Below the pieces are notes generated by a model. It had not been told where the DNA came from and did not search any database. It saw only the letters and a program-made list of their open reading frames with translations. A stretch of 64,000 bases of DNA from Takakia lepidozioides (taxonomy: Eukaryota > Streptophyta > Takakiopsida > Takakiales > Takakiaceae), in NCBI GenBank assembly GCA_030704615.1, contig CM060731.1:4526001-4590000 (forward strand). Reading direction: 5' to 3'. Made by a program: the position numbers and the translations under genes. Shown one piece after another: positions 48,561-58,600 of this stretch. Numbering within the stretch: the first letter of the stretch is position 1; the number at the start of each line of letters is the position of its first letter.

Positions 48561-49499
48561 AGGTACCTTCTTCAACATATTTCACCCTGTTTTCCCCTGC
48601 TATCAGAGTCATCCCTAAATTTTTATGTTGAATTCTGCAAGTTAGCTCATTGGTGGATCTATGGTGGGGAGTGATTTTGACATGTTACTGCCAATGTGGT
48701 CGACAGGAAAATATCAAAAAATAGATAACAGAAACTCGAGGAGAAGCTCTGGAGTGAATACGTTTCTGACCTCAGTCAATGGTGGAACAATCGAGGCAGA
48801 AGGGGAATGCATGTTGGAAGCAGACGCATAGGAACTAGTGTGATAACTAGGGTTGGGGTGTTTGCTCAAGCAATTCTAGGCTGTCATTGTCAGCTGCTAG
48901 CAGCAAGGCGAGGATGTATGCATGATTTGTGCAGGGGTATGGATAGCTGAAGGAGCAGGGATAGAGTGTGGGTCCAGATTCATCCAGGAGGGCCGGATTT
49001 CAAGCTCCAGATTACCTATAATTCCTTGTGGAAGGATGGGTACAAGAAACCTGCATGGGTAGATGGTCAACTGGAAGCCGCTGCCGCAATGGCACAATTG
49101 ATCAAATCAGGCACTGTTAATCAAGGCACATTCTTCAACACATTTCACCCTGTTTTTCCCTCTTATCAGAATTGGCCGTATCCAGAAGTATTGCTCTGTT
49201 TAACAGGGTCCTTGATTCAGCTAGTAGCACCAAAACAAACTAGTACTATCAACAATTCAGCCCAGGTGTGGGCTTGCTTATTTTTTGCTTACTGGACCTT
49301 TTCAGGCATGAGTTTTTGGACCTTGTGGCCTTTGAGGTGTCCATTGGGACATTGGTCTCATTTGGATTTTTGTAATATAATTTACAGGGCGTGTATTCCC
49401 CTGTACTGGTCTATTTTGATTGTCTTGTGGTTGCTAGTATGCAGGAGGGGCATTCTGTTTTTATATCGGAATTTCACCATGTAATGAAGAATTTAAATC

Positions 49500-50118
49500 A
49501 TTTAAACTATTTTTATTTTATATAATATTATTAAATTAAACAATACCACCTATTAATAAAATTTTCCAAGCTGCTATTCCCCTGTTTTTTAAAATAAAAT
49601 ATAAATTTAATAATTTAAACTATTAAATTATATTCAAAGAACATTCTTGATGACACGTGGCATAAACCTTGCTCGAACTAGAACACGTGGCATTATATGA
49701 CACGACATTCTTTTATCCATATTTTCACCACGTGTAAAGATAAGTAGTCATATATACTAGTCATATATTCTGTCTAAGTGCCACATGTCACATCTGAAGT
49801 GCAACAGGTGTCGCGACGTGTCGCCTGCGCAATGGTGCACGTGTTCCTCTAAAACCTCTCCATATAGGCAACGCTCAGCAGACAATGTAGTCATATAGTT
49901 AGTCATATGTAAGTCATAGAGTTGTGATTACATCCCTCTCTTATGTATGACTCCAGGTGCCAGGTACGCAGTCACAACTATGACTTACAAAACGTAGTCC
50001 TAAAGACTAGTCACTATGATAGGGCTTTTTTCACTACAGAGTGATGTAGTCATGAACGCATATAAGACTGAAAAAATAGTCATATGTGCAGTCATAAAAA
50101 CGCTCATCTGTTGTAGTG
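49500..50118. repeat. Right subterminal region of the CACTA element
   Basis: AT-rich, then repeated AGTCATA(T) motifs in both directions from about 49745 to 50100. The same block, slightly diverged, lies at 53880-54458. Confidence 0.75.
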
Positions 50119-50121
50119 TGA

Positions 50122-51314
50122 CCAACCAAGATAGGAAGACGCTCCGCACACGTACCAGAAATAGTATCTGCAATATGCAATCCACAGTGTTGAGGTCATC
50201 TTCTCTTTCAGTAGTAGCAGCAGTGTCTATAGCGCCGCCCCAGCTAGTGGTATCACCCTCACCCCAAGTCCACCAGCATAAAGCCCCAGTGGTAGTGACG
50301 GACATCGGTTTGCCACAACACTAGTCAGAACGTGTTTGTCTTCCTCAACAATCATCCATCTCCGACCCTCTCCAACATGACCATTTGCTTGCGTCTGAAG
50401 ATCTAATCGAGGTGCATAGTCCCAAAACTGCCCTTCTTCCACTCCGCCTTTCTGGCTGCGCTTGGAGTCTCATAGAAGTCACCTCACCACTAGGCTCTCC
50501 ACCTCGCTCAAGACAACGGGTCCATGCTCACCCTCCTACTGTCCTTGGACCTTCCATTTTGTCGACTCCTCCAATTGCGCCATCCCCTCCTACGGCTCCA
50601 CCCCTTCCACAACCACCAGTTGTTTATACTACAGAACGTATTCCTTCCTCGGCTTGCGGTCACATTTTCGCCCGAATCAGAGGTTTGGCTCGCCATCAAC
50701 GCATTCGCACAACTTTTTGGCAAGCTAACCATGAAGGTTCCTCTGTGCCCACTCCCCTCAGTGTCTTGCAAGCCTCCCCTCCATCCACTGCATGGACATG
50801 GCTCTCCTCATTGGATGTACTTAGAGCTTTTCATTTGGGATTGCCATGTCCCCGCCTCTACACACGCATCCTGGTGGCCCTTTAATGTCAAGAGGTCCAA
50901 CATTGCTTTCACATGCTTTTAGACAAACTGGCCCGGAATCCTAGTGATATGTCGGCGTAGTATCTTCGTGTTTACCCAGTGGTGCTTGGTCCTGCTAGCA
51001 CGTGGTGGCAAAGTCGGTCATAGAGAGACTCGCACCCGGCTCCGACACTTTCTCGCGGGAGACTGGGAAGAATCTTCAAGAAGAGCATTATCTTCGACAA
51101 GCCTTGGCAGCACGTGCTCCTGTTGACACCTTCTCACAATCAGGCTCTTCTGCTCACAAACGGCTTTAGCATAGCCAATATTCTCGTGTAGCTTGCACTC
51201 TCACACCATTTGCTCCCGCCCCACCTTTTACGGAGACTGTTGTATTCGTTCTTCAGGCTCTCCATCCTGAGGCAGACAACATCCTTCCAGTTTTTGTCGA
51301 TGACTTCGAGCCCT
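50122..51314 (+). pseudogene. 5' fragment of the R2-like LINE, second copy
   Basis: Encodes the same blocks as the fragment at 5.2-6.4 kb: ACGHIFARIRGLARHQR (about 50655-50705; the first Cys of the finger is lost), SLDVLRAFHLGLPCPRLYTR (about 50810-50868) and TQWCLVLLARGGKVGHRETR (about 50970-51030). It then runs on to LQALHPEADNILPVFVDDFE (about 51255-51313), which overlaps the start of the LINE at 13.6 kb. Several stops and frame changes. It ends abruptly where PPR-associated CACTA sequence begins. Confidence 0.65.
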
Positions 51315-54300
51315 ATGATTCCCTGTGGATCAATAGCCACAAGAAACCTGCATGGGTAGATGGTCAACTGAAGGCAGCAGCTGCAGCGAGACAGTTGATA
51401 AAACCAAGCACCTGAACCGTGACCACAGCTTCTGGAAGCGGATCAAGAGAAGGAGTCCACAATGTCTCTTCTGGCACTTATGGGCATGTGAAGATGCTTT
51501 GTGAGGCAGGCAGACTGACAGAGGCTCTACAGACTTTAAACCAAGGAGGCATTTCAGCAGATTCAGATACGTATGTCTGTCTCTTGCATAAGTGCATCAA
51601 GGTGAAAGGCCTGGAAGCTGAAAAGCAGGTGCAAACTCACATTATCCAAAGTGGATTCACGCCAAATATTTTTCTCCTCAACACCCTTGTCAACATGTAT
51701 GTTAAGTGCGGGAGCATCATGGATGCTCACCAAGTGTTCAACAGAATGCCTCAATGATCTTTGATCACGTGGAATATAATGTTGGGAGGATTTACCAAGC
51801 ATGGGTGTGGTATGAATGCTTTGGAGACCTATGAGCAAATGATGGGGGAAGGGGTGAAGCCCGACCACATCACGTTTGTGTGCGTTTGCAGTGTGTGTGC
51901 AAGCCTGGCACCCCTGGAAAAGGGCAAAGAGGTGCATGGTGACATCGTCAGAGCTGGAATCGTATCAGATGTGATCCTGAACACTGCCCTGGTGGACATG
52001 TATGCCAAATGTGGGAGCATCGAGGATGCAAAGGGAGTATTCAACAATATGGCTGAACGAAATGTGGTGTCGTGGAGTGCGATGCTCGCAGTGAATGCAC
52101 AACAGGGGCGCGAGATGGAGGCTTTGGAGACGTATGAGCAAATGATGTGCGCAGGGGTGAAGCCCGACCACATCACGTTTGTGTGCACTCGCAATGCTTG
52201 TGCAAGCTTGGCAGCCCTGGAAAAGGGCAAAGAGGTGAATGGTGACATCATCAAAGCTGGAATTGTACCAAATGTCATTCTGAACACAGCCATGGCAGCT
52301 CTGGAAAAGGGCTTGCAAAGAGGTCCATGGCGACATCATCAGGGCTGGAATTGTACCAAATGTCATTTTGAACAATACCCTGGTGGACATGTATGCAAAA
52401 TGTGGGTGTAGGAGCAAACATGTATGTTAAGTGCAGGAGCATCATGCATGCATGCTCACGAAGTTTTCAACAGAATGTCTCAATGATCTTTGATCACGTG
52501 GAATATAATGTTGGCAGGATTTACCAAGCATGGGTGTGGTAGGAATGCTTTGGAGACCTATGAGCAAATGTTGCGCGAAGGGGTGAAGCCCAACCACATC
52601 ACGTTTGTTTGTGTTTGCAATGCGTGTGCAAGCTTGGGACCTTTGGAAAAGGGGAAAGAGGTCCATGGTGACATCATCAAAGCTGGAATTGTACCAGATG
52701 TCATTCTGAACACTACCCTGGTGGACATGTATGCAAAATGTGGGTGCATTAAGGATGCGAAGGGAGTTTTCAACACTATGGCTGAACGAGATGTGGTGTC
52801 ATGGAACGCGATGCTTGCAGGGTATGCAGAGCAGGGACATGGTATGGAGACCTATGATCAAATGATGGGGGAAGGGGGCACCTTCTTCAATAGCTCACAA
52901 CGGCTACAAGTGGGTAGATGGTCAACTGGAAACAGCAGCGGCAACAACACAATTCATAAAACAAGCCGCTGCTAATGAAGGTACATTCTTCAACATATTT
53001 CACCTTGTTTTCCCCTGCTATCAGAGTCGTCCCTAAATGTTAATGTTGAATGCAAGTTAGCTCGTTGGTGGATCTATGGTAGTTTTGGAGTGATTTTGAC
53101 ATTTACTGCCAATGTGGTCGACAGGAAAGTATCAATAAATAGATAATAGAGACTCGAGGAGAAGCTCTAGGATGAATACGTTCCCGACCTCAATCAATGG
53201 TGGAACAATTGAGGCAAAATGTGAATGCCTGTTGGAAGCAGACGCAAGTCAACATAGGAACTAGTGTGATAAGTAGGGTTGGGGTGTTTGCTCAAGCAAT
53301 TCTAGGTTGTCATTGTCAGCTGCTAATAGCAAGGCGAGGATGTATGCATGATTTGTGCAGGGGCATGGATAGCTGAAGGAGCAAGGATAGATGTGTGGGT
53401 CCAGATTCATCCAAGAGGGCCGGATTTCAAGCTCCATATTACCTATGATTCCCTGTGGAAGGATAGGTACAAGAAACCTGCATGGGTAGATGGTCAACTG
53501 GAAGCCGCAACAGCAGCGGCACAATTGATCAAATCAGGCACTGTTAATCAAGGCACCTTCTTCAACACATTTCCATCTTATCAAATCGGCCGTAAGTATT
53601 GCACTGTTTAACATGGTCCTTGATTCTAGTAGCACCAGAACAAACTAGTATTACAACAATTCAGCCCATGTGTGGGCTTGCTTATTTTTTGCTTACTGGA
53701 CCTTTTCAGGCATGAATTTTTGGACCTTGTGGCCTTTGAGGTGTCCATTGGGACATTGGTCTCATTTGGATTTTTGTAATATAATTTACACGGCGTGTAT
53801 TCCCCTGTACTTGTCTATTTTGAATGTCCTTGTGATTGCTAGTATGCAAGAGGGGTCCATTCTGTTTTTATATTAGAATTTCACCATGTAATGAAGAATT
53901 TAAATCATTTAATTTATTTTTATTTTGTATAATATTATTAAATTAAACAATAATACCATTTAAAATTTTCCAAGCTGCTATTCCCTGTTCTAAAAAATAA
54001 AATATAAATTTAAGAATTTAAAATTACAAATATAACTATTAAATTATATTCAAAGAACATTCTTGATGACACGTAGCATAAACCCTGCCATATATGCTAG
54101 TCATATATTATGTCTAAGTGTCACATGTCACATCTGAAGTGCAACAGGTGTCGTGACGTGTCGCTTGCGCAGTGGTGCACGTGTTCCTCTAAAGCTTTTC
54201 TATGTAGGCAACGCTCATCGGACAATGTAGTCATATAGTTAGTCGTATGTAAGTCACAGAGTTGTAACTACATCACTCTCTTATACATGACTCCAAGTGC

Positions 54301-54458
54301 CACGCACGCAGTCACGGCTATGACTTGCAAAATGCAGTCCTAAAGACTAGTCGCTATGACAGGGTTTTTTTCACTATAGAGTGATGTAGTCATGAACACA
54401 TATATGACTGAAAAAATAGTCATATGTGCAGTCATAAAAACGCTCATCTGTTCTAGTG
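51315..54458. mobile_element. Second CACTA-type element, right end only, carrying PPR fragments
   Basis: The right end (CGCTCATCTGTTCTAGTG, finishing at 54458) and 53260-54458 as a whole match the right part of the CACTA element at 45.4-50.1 kb. No left terminus is found before 51315, where LINE sequence joins inside a shared segment (GATTCCCTGTGG). It is therefore a truncated or recombined copy. The PPR-derived part is 51419-52980. Confidence 0.7.
51419..52975 (+). pseudogene. PPR gene fragment with its N-terminal part
   Basis: The most complete of the captured PPR copies. It begins upstream of the first repeat (YGHVKMLCEAGRLTEALQTL) and continues through LLNTLVNMYVKCGSIMDAHQ. TGA at 51755-51757 interrupts the phrase MPQ-stop-SLITWN, after which frames stay open to about 52411. 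A second partial copy starts near 52440 with the same TGA at 52484-52486. The E and DYW domains are absent. The repeats differ from the intact gene at 23.5 kb, so the source was probably another PPR gene. Confidence 0.75.
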
Positions 54459-55160
54459 GATGGATCCGAGGGAACTTTAGCTCGCCAACAAGCTATCCTT
54501 CACATCTCATTCGGAGGTGTATGTCACGGACATAGCCCAAAGGAACTTACCAGGAGTAAATACCAGAAGTTATCAAGTTACCATGTTACCGGAAGTTACC
54601 ATGACTTATCGTGATTTACCATGATCTACCATGATTTACCATTAGTTACCAAGTTACCGAAAGTTTACCAAATTATCAAGAGTAACTTGGGAAACTGCTC
54701 AGGAAGCTTCCTTTTGAGGAAACTTCTCCATCAAGATACCTCATTTGTTTAAGGAAGCTTCTCCATCAAGAAACCTCTATAGGAGAAGCTTCTTAAGAAA
54801 CTTCTTAGTAGCCAATATATATAGGAGGCGAGACTGGACACTCTTCAGTCTCGTCAACACAAGTTCAAGCTACTCTTGTTCCCAGTCCCAGTACTCCAGT
54901 CTAACTTCCAGTACTCTAGTCCAGTTTCTAGTATCTGGTACCCCGGGCCAATTTCCAGCCAGGGATGCCTCGGCGTGAGCCTGGTCACGTGAGCACGTGA
55001 GCGCGTGAGCGCGACTGCGCTCACGCCACGTCACCTTGCGCAAATGCCACATCACGGGTCTCAGTCCACGTCATCACACGTGGAGGCCGAGTCACCACGC
55101 ACCCAGAAAGAAGTGGAGTGTATTCCCGCGGATTGGCACCCTTTACCGCGGAAACAAGCT
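54459..55160. other. Possible solo LTR or promoter-like repeat; no gene
   Basis: Contains short repeats of TTACCATGA type (about 54577-54670), repeated GAAGCTTCTCCATCAAGA units (about 54705-54790), a TATA-like stretch (about 54815-54830) and an inverted GCGCTCACG/CGTGAGCGC pair (about 54990-55025). The arrangement resembles a long terminal repeat of an LTR retrotransposon, but no clean boundaries or target duplication were found. Confidence 0.3.
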
Positions 55161-55164
55161 GGAC

Positions 55165-55545
55165 GACATAATAAAAGGCATTGAATAAATGATGGATGAA
55201 TGTACAGTTGGATGATAAACAGATGGATGAGTTTGAAAAATCTATGTAGATGGATGAATGACGGATGGATAAGAGTAAAATGGATGAATGTATAATGGAT
55301 GTTGAGCAATGACAAAAATTCATGACAGGAAGATGCATGACCAAATCTTTTGACGAATGCACAAAGTATATGAAATGAGTGTGGAAGGTTTGTGGGGTGG
55401 ATTAAAGAGTACAGAGGATGAATGTACAATGGATGTTGTACAAAGGAAGCTTTCATGAATGGAGCACGCATGAATACAGTGTAGATGAATGCACAATGGA
55501 TATGAGAAGAGTCAGGAAGGTTTGTGAGATGGATTCATACATATA
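55165..55545 (+). repeat. Degenerate GGATGAATG-type repeat region
   Basis: Diverged, irregular repetition of ATGGATGAATG and ATGTACAATGGATGTTG. Non-coding. Confidence 0.7.
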
Positions 55546-55663
55546 GCAATTTAAACGAAAGTTGATTCTGTGATTATTATTTGTTCTAAAGGAACAACTA
55601 CGGTAGAGTAAGGGGATTCAACGTTTCCAGATAATATGAAAATGAATATTAAAAGAATACAGT

Positions 55664-58600
55664 TCAGTCTGACTCAGAGTCAGTACAATGTATCCCCTCT
55701 TCCTCTGCATCTAAGTCTAAGTATTTTAGAACACCGGATCCACGCTGGATACACCTACGGCTGGCCACTAAAAAGTCAGGGGATAGGGACTCGGACGCGT
55801 GAAGTGCCATTGCTTCGGCATAAACAGGGAGCAGAAAATTGGAAAGGGGGCTGTCGAAAACAGACTCGCCAGAAATGACTGTATCTCCTGAAGATCCACC
55901 GCTGGCTTTCCTGAAAGACAGCCTGAAAAAGTTATTACTGTAACTTTGATGTTATCGAGAAATTGAGTATGACTCCCAAAGAGGGTTTAGCACTTACTCA
56001 CATGAAAAGTCGTTGTCGACCTGCTTATCTTCGGGATCGTCATCATTTCGAATATGAATCCGATCAGTCTGTGTGCCTGAAGTGGAGCCAGACAAAAGGG
56101 GGAGGAGCACTGTGTTGTAGAGGTCAGAATCACCCTCCATACCAAAAAGGCTTCTTCCGCCTGCCTTGCATGCGTGGTAAGTTGCTCCTGCACCAGACAG
56201 GAGAACATAAGCAGTTTGGAGGAGGGGATTTAAGCAGATGAAACTATTGAAAGGAAACCAATTCGGAAGGGAGAAAACGAACCTGTGGACACAGAAAGAT
56301 CGACCACCCGTGCAGAGCGGTGGCTGCATGACTCCAGCAGTATTTGCATGAATGCTGGTGACTTTTCCTTTGCACCTCTCCAGGGAGTGCCATCTGGTCT
56401 CTTCAGAGTCTGACTGGACTGCATGAAGTTGTACAAAATGTCATCGACATGGGGCTCATAGGGGGGGTTGACGAAACAACCCTGGTCAGAAATCTCAAAG
56501 CTGCGGATGGAGGATGGTGTCTTTGATGTGCGAATCCTCCGCAGGCAGATCGCCTCGAACATCCTCGTCTGCCAAAGATAGCAGGTTAGTGTGGTAAACA
56601 CAATCTAAAGTGGAAGTGTGTACATCGGCTATTCAGAACTCTGACACCAAAAAACCATGAATCGTTGATGATCGGTGTCGATCATAAAACATTCTACTAG
56701 AGTGGAGCTGCAGAGAAAATTGAAACTCATGATCAAAGCATAAGCAGAAGGCAGACGGCATACCAGCTGACCAGGGAAACCCCCTTTCACAAGGTAGAGG
56801 CTGTTCACACAATTCCATGTGCGCAAAACTTCAAACCCTGAAGACTTGAGGTATGATGCCAATGCCCGACGACTATCATTGTCACATGACTGAAAAAGCA
56901 GAAGTGTCCCTGCATCAGAGAGGAAATTGTTACAGAACCCGAATACCCAACTCCAGTAGTTGTCCTCGAATTTGTTCCACCCTGGCGTCTTGCCCTTTGG
57001 AAGAACTTCTGGCACAGCCTGGCCATCCGGGATGTCGAGAATGACAATGTCGGCCGCATAAGTTTTCTGCACACCGCACACGAAGGTGGGACCTGTGCTC
57101 ACCTGCAACAGACATGTTTTTTATAAGAACGATGGCAAGAATGTTTTCAAAGAACGAGACTGAAATACTGAAAACGAAACATTCAGAGAAAAAGGAAAGA
57201 AAGTGGAATTCTCACCAGATTGAGGAATGAGATTATATTGTCCCAGGTAGGGGATGGCACCCCAGTGTATCCTCTCTTTCGACTCTGCATCATCGAAAGC
57301 CAACCCTCATTAACAATTTTCATCTCTCCTGCTGAATCAGAACGGGAAGGGTGTGGCTTGGCATCGAACACGCACTGAAGAGTGCGGGTATATCTTCCAG
57401 CACTAAAGTCCTGCCCACTCTCCATCTCCTTTTCATTCTCCTTCCCCTTGTCCTTTTCCTTCTCTTTGGACTTGTCTTTGTCCTTTGGCTTTGCTGGTGA
57501 GATGGCTATGACATCAACAGCCTTGTCTTTTGGTTTGCGGCCCGCCTTCTTTCCCTTCTGCGGCGTTCCCTGAGCATCAGGCTCCTTGGCAGCCAAGGTT
57601 GCTATGTTTCGTTGATACTCCTCGTCAGTCAAAGGCGCCAGCATCTCAGCGTTATTGTTCAAGTATTTCATATGCTGTTCTTGAAAGGTCGTGTGCTCAG
57701 GTGGGCAGTCAAGGTACCACCCACAGTCTCTGAAGTGAGAAGGACTCCAGTCCTTCAATATCCCTGCAGTATACATGGTTGGATCGTTTGCAGGGTCCGA
57801 CCACATGTCAAGATAGTCGGGAATTCCGCTCAGGTGATTTCCTTCCATAAGCACATATTTCGTGTACCTGAAAAAAGGAGATGAATCCCAACCCACAAAA
57901 GCGCTCAGTGAGAAAGATGCAAGTAGAACAGAAAGAATAAAACATGGATACAAATGGCTCTGACAACTGCTCCAAGGACCTTTCAAAACCACACTACTGC
58001 TCCAGATATGAATGTCGTCAACGCCATTCAGAACATTCCATTCCATGACACTGTAAATACATCCTAATCCAGGTGAAAGCAAATATGCGATTAGAAATGA
58101 CACAGACATAGAAGTGAATGTCGTCAACGACATTCAAGAATGAAGCCAAATTATTACTGAAATGAAGCAAAATCACAGGATGGAAATAAAAAAATTGAGT
58201 AAGGAACCAACCAGGAAAACTCAATGCACATTCATAACGAACCTATCACTGAGGACCTCACAACATCACTGTATGTGAATGGCGTCAACGCCATTCACAA
58301 AAATACAAAAAAGAAACCAATTACTTAGCTCCCCAATCCATGAAAATTGAATTTGTCGTTTTTTAATAATACAGACACAGCTGTGAATGTCGTCAACGAC
58401 AGTCACTTTGGATTTCTTAAAACAGAGCTTATGAAGCCTCCATATTCATCGCAAGAGGAAAAAACAATGCAGAACAACTGAATGTCTGCATTGACATTCA
58501 GCAAAATGAAGTGATCAACCCTCATTGTATCCTCTATGGACATTACAAAAATTTAAATAACCTTGAGGACCACACAACAACTCCGTATGTGAATGTCGTC

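Larger units (their letters stand above)
45421..50118. mobile_element. CACTA transposon carrying PPR gene fragments (Pack-CACTA-like)
   Basis: Left end CACTACAAGAGATGAGC at 45421, right end inverse of CACTACAACAGATGAGCG finishing at 50118. The flanks are TGA on both sides (45418-45420, 50119-50121), the 3-bp duplication expected for CACTA elements. Both subterminal zones repeat AGTCATA/TATGACT motifs. No CACTA transposase is present. The interior holds several rearranged stretches of PLS-type PPR sequence (about 45805-48560) and a non-PPR block (48890-49490) repeated in the second element. It is a non-autonomous element that has taken up host gene sequence. Confidence 0.85.

Noticed and set aside
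54459-55160. Certain solo LTR
   Set aside because: Suggestive repeats and a TATA-like box are present, but no boundaries, primer-binding context or target duplication could be shown; kept only as a low-confidence note.
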